Notes: a model not told the origin generated them from the letters alone. A stretch of DNA of 56,074 bases from Bacteroidales bacterium (GCA_028708845.1 JAQVXZ010000016.1:1-56074), one strand, 5' to 3'; shown: positions 45,032-54,366, numbered from the stretch's first letter. A program made the numbers and translations.

Positions 45032-45061
45032 AAGCCCTCATTAATTACTTAATGAGGGCTT
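45032..45061. terminator. Bidirectional terminator between barrel and ychF remnant
   Basis: AAGCCCTCATT (45032-45042) and AATGAGGGCTT (45051-45061) form a perfect 11-base stem with A and T tracts on both sides. A related terminator with G:U pairs lies at 47438-47471, again just before a ychF 3' end. Confidence 0.85.
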
Positions 45062-45096
45062 ATTTGTTTTATAAAATTGAAGTCAATTAGTTTTCT

Positions 45097-45258
45097 TTAG
45101 ACATTGAAACGGAAATGCATTATGTCGCCATCTTGAACTACATATTCTTTGCCTTCAACTCCCATCTTGCCTGCTTCCTTGCATGCTGCTTCACTTTTTA
45201 AAGATATATAGTCTTCATATTTTATTACTTCAGCACGGATAAATCCTTTTTCAAAGTC
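45097..45258 (-). pseudogene. Partial second ychF (C-terminal 54 codons)
   Basis: This segment is about 94 percent identical to the 3' end of ychF (47492-47653) and keeps the frame from TDFEKG to HFRFNV and the stop (45097-45099). Nearly all differences are synonymous; the only amino-acid change I found in the last 20 codons is Ile to Val. Homology stops abruptly near 45258. The fragment has therefore not decayed since truncation. It looks like the end of a different, functional ychF allele. Confidence 0.9.
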
Positions 45259-45475
45259 AGTCAAGTTTTCCCTTGCAAGTTGCTCCCAAGCAGAGCTTGT
45301 TTACTCTTATTTGACTAAAAAAAATTAGAAATAAATTTATAATACACCTCTGATTGCTCAAAAAAAACAGCCTGAATTTTGTCCATTAGACCGTATTTTA
45401 ATTTCAAGTCAAATATATGCAAGATGAAAGCTGGTAATAAAATAATAAACAGAAAAAATACATAATATATACGAA

Positions 45476-45505
45476 AAACATAATTAAACATAATTAAACA
45501 TAATT
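45476..45505. repeat. Three 10-base direct repeats upstream of a lipoprotein gene
   Basis: AAACATAATT occurs three times in a row (45476-45505). The period equals about one helical turn. It lies 54 bases upstream of the lipoprotein ATG and may be a protein-binding or slippage site. The remaining 45259-45475 is AT-rich and holds no gene I can support. Confidence 0.8.
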
Positions 45506-45559
45506 AATCGTTCATTTGCTAAATATGTCATATTATTGCATAAATTTAAATTAAAAATT

Positions 45560-46558
45560 ATGATTAAAAAACTTTTTTTAGCATCCTTGCTAGGATTATT
45601 ATTTTCGTGTTCAGATGAACATATTAATAATCCAGATTATAACTCAACAAAAGTATTGAGTTATAATATTAAAAAATCAGAAGTCACATTACTATCTTTT
45701 CAAAACATTGAAGCTTATGAAAGTAAATTAGCTGAATTAGATAGTCTTAGAAAGATTAAGTTAGAAGAATTCACAAAACTGTATAATGACTTATCTGAAG
45801 AAGATTATAATAATAAGATAGAAGAGTTAGGATTTATTGAGGATTCACCATATATTGAATTTGAACATAAAATGAACTTTCAGCATTCTATGAGAAAAGA
45901 ATTTACTACAGAGGAAGAAAAAATTCTTGAAGAAGATAATATTGACAACATTGACAAATTAAATGAAGCTTACCCATTTTCTGTTGCTCAAATGACTTTA
46001 TTAAATTATAAAGGAGAAGTAATAATTGGAAAGTCAATATTTAAATTCTCAAAAGATGGATATATAGAAATTAGAGATGGTGATTTAACTAAATTAATAA
46101 AAATAAACAATGGTGATTTAACTATATTTTCTGACACAAACGTGATTGTTACCTATAAAGAAGCAACTGAAAACATACCTACTGTAGAATGCTATAGATG
46201 GAAATCTAAAGAAGAATCTTTCTACTTCAATAATAATTCAGAAAAGGTTATTTATAAAGTCCGATTTCACAGTTATCCTTGGAAAGGAACTGGATTTGCA
46301 GAAATAAACAATTATAAAAAAACTGGGAAGAAATGGAAAAAAAGAGCAAAAAGGATGTCTGTTAATCTTCAAATTCAATTTTCTGATAAAGATTGTTATG
46401 TTGTTACAAGAGGATTTGATTCGGATTCAGAATACTCTAAGAATGTAGATGTGTATTTTTCTTCATGGGGATCATTCCCTCAATATAGAGCAAATAAAGA
46501 TACTGGAATAAGAGCTTCATTCTTTTTTGGTAGCTTTTCAAAATTATTATCACTATAA
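45560..46558 (+). CDS. Putative lipoprotein of the inserted block
   Basis: From the ATG at 45560 it has 332 residues: MIKKLFLASLLGLLFSC with lipobox cysteine 17, followed by SDEHINNPDY. An earlier in-frame ATG (45536) only adds basic residues before the signal peptide. A Glu/Lys-rich helical region (about 40-130) is followed by a Trp/Tyr/Lys-rich part (WKSKEESFYF, PWKGTGFAEINNYKKTGKKWKKRAKRMSV). The family is not recognised. It is 13 bases before a barrel gene and the two form an operon inside a block flanked by ychF sequence. Confidence 0.65.
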   Translation: MIKKLFLASLLGLLFSCSDEHINNPDYNSTKVLSYNIKKSEVTLLSFQNIEAYESKLAELDSLRKIKLEEFTKLYNDLSEEDYNNKIEELGFIEDSPYIEFEHKMNFQHSMRKEFTTEEEKILEEDNIDNIDKLNEAYPFSVAQMTLLNYKGEVIIGKSIFKFSKDGYIEIRDGDLTKLIKINNGDLTIFSDTNVIVTYKEATENIPTVECYRWKSKEESFYFNNNSEKVIYKVRFHSYPWKGTGFAEINNYKKTGKKWKKRAKRMSVNLQIQFSDKDCYVVTRGFDSDSEYSKNVDVYFSSWGSFPQYRANKDTGIRASFFFGSFSKLLSL

Positions 46559-46571
46559 ATAAGAATAGATT

Positions 46572-47384
46572 ATGAAAAAAGTTTTTTTAATTGCAATTTT
46601 ATTTCTAATGGGTGGAAATATATATGGTCAAAATTCCATAGAGAAATTTGATGAATATTATAAGGTTGGAATAACTATTGGGCTCAATAGATTAAGTCAA
46701 CCTTCATTAAGTAATAAGGTTGGTGACTTTCATCCAGAACCAGTAAATGCCTATAATCCAAATTTAGGAATACAATATGACCTCTTCCCAAGAAATAGAT
46801 TTTCTATCCTTCTAGGAGCTCAATTCTCATTAGTCCCAACTCAAAGATTCAGTCTTTTTATTCCTTACGATAAACTTAATTTCCCAAATAATCTGGATAT
46901 TAAATATGTTATTGAAACAGACCACTCTCATCCTGCTCTTACAATTCCTATTTCTATATCATATAAAGGATTAATAATAAAAAATATATTCTATAATTTC
47001 AATATAGGTGGAGAATTCTCATATTTATTTTCATCTATGGAAGAAAATTATACAACAGGAGAATACACTGGAGGAGATATGAGCAAGCCAATAGATTTTG
47101 ATAATGCTCCTTTACTACGATTTACCTATAAATCAGGGAAACAATTCAACCAAAGTCTATCTGCAAGTGCAGGACTAAAGTTTGCTACTAAAGCTTTACT
47201 AATAGGGACTGACTTGATTTTCTCTTATAATATTGGGGATATAATCAAAGAAGGAAAATACACAATAACTGATGCAAATCATCTAACAATAGGCTCAGGG
47301 AATTACTCTTCCGATCTTACATATATTGGACTAAAATTAAGTTTCCGATCCAAAAAGTTTAAGACATGTTGCTTGAAATATTAA
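46572..47384 (+). CDS. Outer-membrane beta-barrel protein of the inserted block
   Basis: This 270-residue protein has a signal peptide (MKKVFLIAILFLMGGNIYG, then QNSIEK) and amphipathic strands such as YKVGITIGLNRLSQ, FSILLGAQFSLVP and LTYIGLKLSFRSKKF. The C-terminus (KKFKTCCLKY) adds an unusual basic, double-cysteine tail after the last strand. Barrel type resembles PF13568. It shares an operon with the lipoprotein before it. Confidence 0.75.
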   Translation: MKKVFLIAILFLMGGNIYGQNSIEKFDEYYKVGITIGLNRLSQPSLSNKVGDFHPEPVNAYNPNLGIQYDLFPRNRFSILLGAQFSLVPTQRFSLFIPYDKLNFPNNLDIKYVIETDHSHPALTIPISISYKGLIIKNIFYNFNIGGEFSYLFSSMEENYTTGEYTGGDMSKPIDFDNAPLLRFTYKSGKQFNQSLSASAGLKFATKALLIGTDLIFSYNIGDIIKEGKYTITDANHLTIGSGNYSSDLTYIGLKLSFRSKKFKTCCLKY

Positions 47385-47437
47385 GAAATACAACAGAACT
47401 GAATACTATTCAAATATTCATTATATCTAATTGAAGA

Positions 47438-47475
47438 TTAAGTCCTTATTATTTTAATTAATGAGGGCTTTTTAT
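47438..47475 (+). terminator. Terminator after the second barrel
   Basis: AAGTCCTTATT (47438-47448) and AATGAGGGCTT (47461-47471) pair completely if G:U pairs are allowed on the plus-strand RNA, then TTTT. It is a diverged relative of the terminator at 45032-45061. Confidence 0.75.
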
Positions 47476-47491
47476 GTTTTATTATCTATGA

Positions 47492-48595
47492 TTATACATT
47501 AAAACGGAAGTGCATTATGTCGCCGTCTTGGACAATATATTCTTTGCCTTCAACTCCCATCTTTCCAGCTTCCTTGCATGCTGCTTCACTTTTTAAAGAT
47601 ATATAGTCTTCATATTTTATTACTTCAGCACGGATAAATCCTTTTTCAAAGTCGGTATGGATTACTCCAGCACATTGTGGTGCTTTCCATCCATTAAGGA
47701 ATGTCCATGCCCTTACTTCCTGAACTCCTGCTGTAAAATATGTATTTAGGTCTAATAATCTATATGCTTCTTTTATCAAACGATTAACTCCACTTTCCTT
47801 AAGGCCAAGTTCACTTAGGAACATTTCTTTTTCTTCAAAAAGTTCTAGCTCTGCAATATCGGATTCTATCTTTGCAGCAACTATTAATATTCCTGCTCCC
47901 TCTTTCTTTGCAACCTCTTCAACCATTTGAGAGTATTTATTACCGTCTTTTGCGGAAGCCTCATCAACATTGCAAACATAGAGTACTGGTTTTGTGGTAA
48001 GGAGGAATAGTTCCTTTGCTGCCTTTATATCTTCTTTTGATTCAAATACCACTTCTCTTGCATTTCGTCCTTGAACCAAAACATCACGGTATTTCTTCAT
48101 CACTTCCAAAAGCACCTTTGCATCTCTATCTCCATTTGTCTTTGCTTGCTTTTCTGTCTTTTGCAACCTTGATTCTATTGTTTCAAGGTCTTTTATCTGA
48201 AGTTCTGTATCAATTATCTCTTTATCACGAATTGGATTAATACCCTCTTCAACATGTACAATATTATCATCATCGAAACAACGAAGCACATGGAGTATTG
48301 CATCACATTCACGAATATTACCCAAGAACTTATTACCTAAACCCTCTCCTTTTGAAGCTCCTTTTACCAAGCCTGCAATATCAACAATTTCTACTGTTGT
48401 TGGAAGAATTCTCTGAGGTTTAACCAATTCTGCAAGTGCATTTAGTCTTTCATCTGGAACGGTTGTTACTCCTATATTAGGTTCTATTGTACAGAAAGGG
48501 AAATTTGCCGACTGTGCCTTAGCACTTGATAAACAGTTAAACAGAGTTGACTTCCCTACATTAGGAAGACCAACAATACCACATTTTAAAGCCAT
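47492..48595 (-). CDS. ychF: Redox-regulated ATPase/GTPase YchF
   Basis: This 367-residue OBG-family protein has [12 protein letters not shown] (9-20), DIAGLVKGASKGEGLGNKFL (switch region) and the ATP-favouring NVDEASA in place of the usual NKxD. A coiled-coil domain (about 130-200) and a TGS domain ([26 protein letters not shown]) complete it. YchF binds ribosomes and responds to oxidative stress. A -7 element TAAATTTG (minus strand, 48637-48644) lies upstream. A second partial copy of the 3' end lies 2.4 kb away. Confidence 0.97.
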   Translation of the reverse strand: MALKCGIVGLPNVGKSTLFNCLSSAKAQSANFPFCTIEPNIGVTTVPDERLNALAELVKPQRILPTTVEIVDIAGLVKGASKGEGLGNKFLGNIRECDAILHVLRCFDDDNIVHVEEGINPIRDKEIIDTELQIKDLETIESRLQKTEKQAKTNGDRDAKVLLEVMKKYRDVLVQGRNAREVVFESKEDIKAAKELFLLTTKPVLYVCNVDEASAKDGNKYSQMVEEVAKKEGAGILIVAAKIESDIAELELFEEKEMFLSELGLKESGVNRLIKEAYRLLDLNTYFTAGVQEVRAWTFLNGWKAPQCAGVIHTDFEKGFIRAEVIKYEDYISLKSEAACKEAGKMGVEGKEYIVQDGDIMHFRFNV

Positions 48596-48685
48596 ATATA
48601 TTATTATAATTTAATTCTATTTTTATTACGAGGGTGCAAATTTACTAAAATAACACGTAGTAAACGAATTGATAAAAATAATTTG

Positions 48686-48693
48686 TACTTTTG
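48686..48693 (+). promoter_or_regulatory. -7 element directly before a lipoprotein gene
   Basis: TACTTTTG ends four bases before the ATG at 48698. Transcription would start at or within a few bases of the start codon, so the message would be leaderless or nearly so. The TTG at 48669-48671 is too close (14 bases) to be a proper -33 element. Confidence 0.45.
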
Positions 48694-48697
48694 TCTA

Positions 48698-49027
48698 ATG
48701 AAAAAACTAATTATAATTATATCTCTTCTGTTTTTTATTTCTTGTTCTAAAACTCCCTATGACAATAAGGATGTTTTGGAAGAGAAAGTATTTATTGAAA
48801 TCCTTACAGATATTCAGAAATCACAAGCCTTGGTTAATTCCAAAGCCGACACTTCGCAAGATATTAGAAATCTCAGACTAAAAACATATAATGAAGAGGT
48901 ATTGAAAAAGCATAAGATTAAAAAAGAACAATATAATAAGAGTGTTGAATACTACACCTCTGACCCAAATAAGTTTAGTAAGATTTTGGAAGAGGTGGTT
49001 AAAAACTTAAATAAAGATGTTAGTTAA
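48698..49027 (+). CDS. DUF4296 lipoprotein
   Basis: From the ATG at 48698 it has 109 residues: MKKLIIIISLLFFISC with lipobox cysteine 16, followed by SKTPYDNKDVLEEKVFIEILTDIQKSQALV, the DUF4296 signature. Residues such as KHKIKKEQYNKSVEYYTSDPNKF match the family's helical end. An upstream ATG at 48683 falls inside the -7 element and is rejected. It overlaps the downstream yifB gene by 11 bases, so translation is coupled. Confidence 0.82.
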   Translation: MKKLIIIISLLFFISCSKTPYDNKDVLEEKVFIEILTDIQKSQALVNSKADTSQDIRNLRLKTYNEEVLKKHKIKKEQYNKSVEYYTSDPNKFSKILEEVVKNLNKDVS

Positions 49028-50555
49028 AGTTTTTGGAAGTGCAATTAGTGGAATAACTGCAACAACAGTTTGTGTTGAAGTTTCGGTTGATCAAGGGGTG
49101 GGTTTCTTCCTTGTTGGTCTGCCTGACAATGCTGTGAAAGAAAGCTATCAAAGAGTTTCTTCTTCTCTGCAATGTTTTGGATATAAGATTCCTGGTAAAA
49201 AGATAATAATTAATATGGCTCCTGCCGACATTAGGAAGGAAGGTTCTGCCTATGACCTTTCAATTGCTATGGGTATTTTGATTGCATCCGAACAAACCAT
49301 TGCGGAGAATATATCGGAGTATTTAATTATGGGAGAACTATCTTTGGATGGTAGCCTACAACCAATTAAGGGTGCCTTACCAATAGCCTTAGAGGCAAAA
49401 GCACAAGGGTTTAAGGGTTTTATTCTTCCAAGTGCAAATGCTCAAGAGGCTGCAATTGTAAAGGGAATTGATGTTTATGGGGTTGATAATATATTAGAGG
49501 TTATAAGTTTCTTTAATGGAACAAAGGACTTAACGCCTATTGAGGTTGATTGTGAAGAAGCTTTTAGAAAGGGCTTAGAGGAATACGAATTTGATTTCAC
49601 AGACGTTAGGGGACAAGAGAATGTTAAGAGAGGGATGGAGATTGCAGCAGCTGGTAGCCATAATGTAATTCTTATTGGACCTCCTGGCAGTGGAAAAACA
49701 ATGTTAGCAAAGAGATTACCCTCAATACTTCCCCCACTTTCCTTAGATGAATCACTTGAAACAACAAAGATTCACTCGGTTGCAGGCAAGATGTCAAAGA
49801 ATACACCCTTAGTTTCTGTCCGTCCTTTTAGAAATCCTCATCATACAATTTCCGATGTTGCACTTGTTGGAGGGGGAGCTAATCCTCAGCCTGGTGAAAT
49901 ATCTCTATCGCATAATGGAGTCTTATTTTTGGATGAATTACCAGAATTTAAGAGAAATGTATTGGAGGTCTTGCGTCAGCCAATGGAGGAAAGAGAAATA
50001 ACTATTTCAAGGTCTAAGATGTCTGTTCGTTATCCTGCAAGTTTTATGCTTGTTGCGGCAATGAACCCTTGTCCTTGTGGCTATTATAATCACCCAACTG
50101 CAACTTGCACCTGCCAAACTGGTACAGTATCTAAGTATTTGAATAAGATATCTGGTCCTTTATTAGATAGAATTGATATTCAAATTGAAGTAGTTCCTGT
50201 TCCTTTCAAAGACCTTTCGGCAATGAGAGATGGCGAGCCTTCGCATATTATTAGGGAAAGAGTGCTTAGGGCAAGGAAAATTCAAGAAGAGAGATTTAAA
50301 GACTTTGAATATATTCACTGCAATGCTCAAATGACTACAAAGATGCAAAAGAAGTATTGTAAGATTGATGAAAGCGGAATGAACTTATTGAAAAGGGCAA
50401 TGGAAATGCTTGGACTTTCAGCAAGGGCTTATGATAGGATATTAAAGGTTTCAAGAACAATTGCCGACCTTGAAGGGAGTGAGAAAATAGAGAATAATCA
50501 CTTAGCAGAGGCTATTGGATACAGGAGTTTGGATAGGGAAACTTGGGGAAGATAA
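49017..50555 (+). CDS. YifB/ComM-family AAA ATPase
   Basis: This 512-residue protein begins with a Lon-protease-like S5 fold (VFGSAISGITATTVCVEVSVDQGVGFFLVGLPD). The magnesium-chelatase-like AAA core follows, with GPPGSGKTMLAKRLPSILPPL (Walker A, about 222) and GVLFLDELPEF (Walker B). The cysteine cluster NPCPCGYY...TCTCQ is typical of YifB. ComM helicases of this family help integrate DNA during natural transformation and work as hexamers on branched DNA. The neighbour M28 gene starts 22 bases after its stop. Confidence 0.93.
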   Translation: MLVKVFGSAISGITATTVCVEVSVDQGVGFFLVGLPDNAVKESYQRVSSSLQCFGYKIPGKKIIINMAPADIRKEGSAYDLSIAMGILIASEQTIAENISEYLIMGELSLDGSLQPIKGALPIALEAKAQGFKGFILPSANAQEAAIVKGIDVYGVDNILEVISFFNGTKDLTPIEVDCEEAFRKGLEEYEFDFTDVRGQENVKRGMEIAAAGSHNVILIGPPGSGKTMLAKRLPSILPPLSLDESLETTKIHSVAGKMSKNTPLVSVRPFRNPHHTISDVALVGGGANPQPGEISLSHNGVLFLDELPEFKRNVLEVLRQPMEEREITISRSKMSVRYPASFMLVAAMNPCPCGYYNHPTATCTCQTGTVSKYLNKISGPLLDRIDIQIEVVPVPFKDLSAMRDGEPSHIIRERVLRARKIQEERFKDFEYIHCNAQMTTKMQKKYCKIDESGMNLLKRAMEMLGLSARAYDRILKVSRTIADLEGSEKIENNHLAEAIGYRSLDRETWGR

Positions 50556-50577
50556 TAATAAAACAAATTACAAGAAT

Positions 50578-52044
50578 ATGAATTTCAGAAAGATTTTACT
50601 CTCAGCACTAATTAGCTTTATGCTCTTAACTTCTTCTATGGTCTTTTCTCAAACAGCCCTTAATAGAATAAAACAAGATATCTTTGTCTTAGCTTCTGAT
50701 TCCCTAATGGGCAGAAGTGCAGGAACAAAATACGGAGATAAGGCTGCTAAGTATATCTTCTCACGTTTTGAAGAAAATGGTATGGAACCAAAATACCAAA
50801 GCATAAAGACTACGACTACAGAAAAGAATATCTACGCTGTAATTGAAGGGAGCGACCCTATATTAAAGAATGAGTTTATTATTATGGGTGCTCACTATGA
50901 TCACTTGGGATATAAGACAAAAACAAAATCTGGAATTATAGATACAATAGTTTATAATGGTGCTGATGATAATGCATCGGGCACTTCTTTGGTTTTGGAA
51001 TTAGGCAGGATGATAGCTAAAAACAAAGGCGATTTCAAAAGAAGCGTTGTAATTATTGCTTTCGATTCTGAGGAAACAGGACTTAATGGTTCCTCTTATT
51101 TTGCTAATAGTGAGGATAGATATAATGATGTAATAATTTCTAAAAACACAAAGCTAATGATGAGCCTTGATATGGTGGGTTGGTTAAGGCAATCGAAGAA
51201 ACTAACTATATCAGGTATTGGACTTTTAGATAATCCTTATCAGTATTTCGATAAGCTAAGCCTAAAAGGAGATAATACAATTAAGTTTAAAGATTTTAGC
51301 AGGAGTTTATTTACTGGCTCAGACCATATGCCTTTTCTAAATAAGAACATTCCAGCTTTTCATGTTACAACAGGGATTAAGTCTCCCTATCACAAGCCAG
51401 GGGATGATGCGGAACTAATAGATTGTGAGGGAATCTTAGAACTTACAAATTACTTCTATGATGTGGTTAAGAATTTTGCTAATGATGAAAAGGTAAAACC
51501 CTCAGGCAAGAACCCTGCAATAAAGAAACCTATCCCTTATAACTATTGGGGTTTTGAACTTGGGGGAGGTAATAATGATCATTTCTATAATAAAGGTAAT
51601 ATGACAGGAAAGTCAGACTTCTTATATTCTGGTGGCTTTTTTGCACATTTTTCTCTTAATGGATATTTAGCAATAAAGACAGGAGCAGAATATAATTATA
51701 AGGGAGCAAAAAGATATGAAACAAGGGTGAAAGCTCATAGCGTTTCCATTCCTGCTATCTTAGTTTTAAAGGCTGCAACTCCTGATAATAATTTTGTTTT
51801 ATCTGTAGGCTTTGGTGGGTTCTACGAAAATATACTTGATAGTAGAGCAACGGTAAATGGTATTAAGGTTTCTCACTATTTAAATCAAAATCTTATTGGT
51901 CTTCAAACAGAATTTGAACTAAGAGTATTTAGATTTGTATATGGAATATCTCTTAAGAGGAGCTTAACAAATATTCTTTCAGACCCGACTTATGGCAAAA
52001 CAAATCAAAACTCTACAACATTTAAAATTGGATATGTATTCTAA
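50578..52044 (+). CDS. M28 metallopeptidase with C-terminal outer-membrane barrel
   Basis: From the ATG at 50578 it has 488 residues: signal peptide (MNFRKILLSALISFMLLTSS), then a zinc M28 domain with GAHYDH (about 105), NGADDNASGTS (about 128), AFDSEETGLNGS (about 163) and SLDMVGW (about 199). A histidine follows in SPYHKPGDD. After about residue 330 the sequence changes to strand-rich WGFELGGGNNDHFY...TFKIGYVF, ending in a phenylalanine, as in small barrels. The fusion suggests the peptidase is tethered to the outer membrane. An in-frame ATG at 50515 overlaps yifB and lacks a signal peptide, so it is rejected. Confidence 0.85.
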   Translation: MNFRKILLSALISFMLLTSSMVFSQTALNRIKQDIFVLASDSLMGRSAGTKYGDKAAKYIFSRFEENGMEPKYQSIKTTTTEKNIYAVIEGSDPILKNEFIIMGAHYDHLGYKTKTKSGIIDTIVYNGADDNASGTSLVLELGRMIAKNKGDFKRSVVIIAFDSEETGLNGSSYFANSEDRYNDVIISKNTKLMMSLDMVGWLRQSKKLTISGIGLLDNPYQYFDKLSLKGDNTIKFKDFSRSLFTGSDHMPFLNKNIPAFHVTTGIKSPYHKPGDDAELIDCEGILELTNYFYDVVKNFANDEKVKPSGKNPAIKKPIPYNYWGFELGGGNNDHFYNKGNMTGKSDFLYSGGFFAHFSLNGYLAIKTGAEYNYKGAKRYETRVKAHSVSIPAILVLKAATPDNNFVLSVGFGGFYENILDSRATVNGIKVSHYLNQNLIGLQTEFELRVFRFVYGISLKRSLTNILSDPTYGKTNQNSTTFKIGYVF

Positions 52045-52054
52045 AAACAAGATT

Positions 52055-54046
52055 ATGATAAGACTTAGATATTTATTTATTTCCCTTCTACTATTATCTC
52101 TAACCTCAAGCTGCACAAAAGAAAATATTATTAAGGATTTTAGTTTAGACTTCTCTAATATTACTTCGATAGAAAAGAAAGACAATTCCGACACTTTGTT
52201 TATGCAAATGGATTTGTCCGATGCTATTACCCAAGGCATAATCATCCCAACAAAAAACCAATCTTCTAATGGACTATTTCACTTTAAGGCAAGAGCAAAG
52301 AAGACTGATAAGAAGCTATACTATAAGATTTACTATCAAAACGAGTCTTATAAGTTTGAGGAAAGCAACCCTTTGAGTGGAGAAAACTTTTACGGTTCTT
52401 GGGAAGATACAGATATAGAATTTAAAGAAGTTCCTAAGAATGGCATTATTGAAGATAATTTTAGAATTGTTGGAAACCCAAGAAACGAAAGAGTTTATTA
52501 TGGAGCAGACCCTAAGTTTAAGGATATGGAAGAAGAAATCCAAAAGGGAATGGACATGATTAGAGCTGATGAGAACTGGTTTAATGATATAAAGACTAAA
52601 GCTAAAGAGAACAAACTTACAGTTGACGACCAGCTTTATAGAGATATTTGTTGGACTTTAAAACTTAACGAACAGCACGGAGAAACTAATAATAGGTTTA
52701 AGAGAAATCCAAGAACAGGAGTTTATAGCTTCCTTTTGGTTATTGCTGATGAAGAAGCCATAAAGAAAATCCCTAAAGAGATAAAGAATATTGGAATATC
52801 AGACTCTATAAAAGGCTTTCTTAACCCCTACGATTACTTTCTTAATGGTAAGGGTAAGAGTATTAAAGGGATAAGCACAAGTTTTTCAAAAAAAACTATA
52901 AGCCTAAAAGCTATTATCTCTCCTGAAAACGGAGTATATGTTGATATCCTTTCATATCCTAATGAAGACTTTAAGATACATCCAAACAATGGAAAGCTTG
53001 GCAATACAGACTCATTATATTATAAGGCACTCTACCAACAATTCTTTCATAATGTACCAAAGACTCATTTCTTAAAGAATATACCCTTGGTTGCAGATAT
53101 CCTTGATGATACATATACCCCCAAAGAATACAATGCTAACCTAAAGAAATACACTAATAGCAAAAGCTTAATTGTTGATCATCCTTATATTACTGACTAT
53201 CCTGGAAAGACAGTTAGAGTGGATAATGAGGGAAAGTATATTTCTCTAATTAATCCTGGCAATGAAGACAGGAAAGATAAGCCAAAGAAAGAAAGTGTTG
53301 GCATTAGCACTAGGATTGGATTTACTTATGGCAAGTTTAGAGGAAAGATAAAATTCCCTGCACAGCTAAATAAATCAGGCGTTTGGAGTGGATTAACTAA
53401 TGCTTTTTGGCTTATATATCAATCGGAACAAGAGTGGAACCAAAGAAGAACTTGTGATAAGGGTGGCTATGTTAAATATGCTCAAGACGATGGAAGCCAA
53501 GCCGAAAGAGTAAGCAGCTCTAATTATTCTGAAATTGATATTGAGATAATCAAGACCTCAAAATACTGGAACGATAAAGACGCTCCAAAGGGTTATGATC
53601 CATTTAATAAGGATGAATGCGTACTGGCTTGCACCAACTGGGACCTATCATGCCCAAGTCCTAAGAATTTCTATAATGGAGGAACTCATAAATATAATTA
53701 CCTCTCCAAAGACTATACCTATCATCGCTGGTACGATGCCTACCGTGCCCTAACCTCAAGGGAAACAATACCTAATAATATATTCAATAAGGAGTATTAT
53801 TATTATGAAATTGAATGGAAGCCAAATGAAATTATTTGGAGAATAGGCGAAAGCCCCGATAAGATGTATGTGGTTGGTTATATGAATGAGAAATTTACTG
53901 TGATACCAAACAACCAAATGCTTAGCGTTATCACACAAGAGTATCATTATTCTGAATTTTGGCCACCCATTATCTACGACCAAAACTTCCTACCCTACCC
54001 TAAGAAAGATATAGAAGGCAGGGTTTATGAGATAGTAGTGGAATAA
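52055..54046 (+). CDS. GH16-like lipoprotein
   Basis: From the ATG at 52055 it has 664 residues: MIRLRYLFISLLLLSLTSSC with lipobox cysteine 20, followed by TKENI. The C-terminal half has GKFRGKIKFPAQLNKSGVWSGLTNAFWLIYQSE and the catalytic-type SEIDIEII (E-x-D-x-E, about 491-496) of family 16 glycoside hydrolases or their laminarinase-like kin. The N-terminal 350 residues are unrecognised. The predicted role is attack on a beta-glucan or galactan at the cell surface. The upstream 51992 ATG lies inside the preceding gene. Confidence 0.75.
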   Translation: MIRLRYLFISLLLLSLTSSCTKENIIKDFSLDFSNITSIEKKDNSDTLFMQMDLSDAITQGIIIPTKNQSSNGLFHFKARAKKTDKKLYYKIYYQNESYKFEESNPLSGENFYGSWEDTDIEFKEVPKNGIIEDNFRIVGNPRNERVYYGADPKFKDMEEEIQKGMDMIRADENWFNDIKTKAKENKLTVDDQLYRDICWTLKLNEQHGETNNRFKRNPRTGVYSFLLVIADEEAIKKIPKEIKNIGISDSIKGFLNPYDYFLNGKGKSIKGISTSFSKKTISLKAIISPENGVYVDILSYPNEDFKIHPNNGKLGNTDSLYYKALYQQFFHNVPKTHFLKNIPLVADILDDTYTPKEYNANLKKYTNSKSLIVDHPYITDYPGKTVRVDNEGKYISLINPGNEDRKDKPKKESVGISTRIGFTYGKFRGKIKFPAQLNKSGVWSGLTNAFWLIYQSEQEWNQRRTCDKGGYVKYAQDDGSQAERVSSSNYSEIDIEIIKTSKYWNDKDAPKGYDPFNKDECVLACTNWDLSCPSPKNFYNGGTHKYNYLSKDYTYHRWYDAYRALTSRETIPNNIFNKEYYYYEIEWKPNEIIWRIGESPDKMYVVGYMNEKFTVIPNNQMLSVITQEYHYSEFWPPIIYDQNFLPYPKKDIEGRVYEIVVE

Positions 54047-54200
54047 AGACACAGTAAGACCGTTGTAAAATCCAACGCACTCTTTAAATAAGTTTTTATG
54101 TATCTTTGAGGACAGATTAGTGCTCTGAGTTTAGATCTATACTTTCCCATTTACACAAAATATTGTACAGTCCCGACTAAAAAAACGTACTCAAAATTTT

Positions 54201-54285
54201 TCCTTAATAAAAAAAGATTTTTCCTTAATAAAAAAGTTTTTTTCCTTAATATAAATTTTTTTTTCCTTAATATAAATTCAATTAG
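54201..54285. repeat. Phased array A8: four units, 21-base period
   Basis: TTCCTTAATA recurs with CCTTAAT at 54201, 54222, 54243 and 54264, exactly 21 bases apart. A/T-runs separate the units and differ in length balance but not in total. It lies within the IS remnant interval, downstream of the GH16-like gene. Confidence 0.9.
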
Positions 54286-54336
54286 ATTAAATCTATTTTC
54301 CTACAAACCTTTCACCCCTTCGTGGTAATCATGAAA

Positions 54337-54366
54337 ATCCTTTAATCTTGTAAATCCTGATTCTGA
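54337..54366. repeat. Dispersed 30-base repeat, copy 2
   Basis: Matches 44056-44085 in 29 of 30 bases. It begins ATCCTTTAATCTTGTAAATC. Both copies lie in gene-free DNA on the plus strand. Confidence 0.75.

Noticed and set aside
44208-47384. The two barrel genes as a recent tandem duplication
   Set aside because: Their proteins are far too different, while the ychF pieces beside them are about 94 percent identical, so they do not share one recent duplication.
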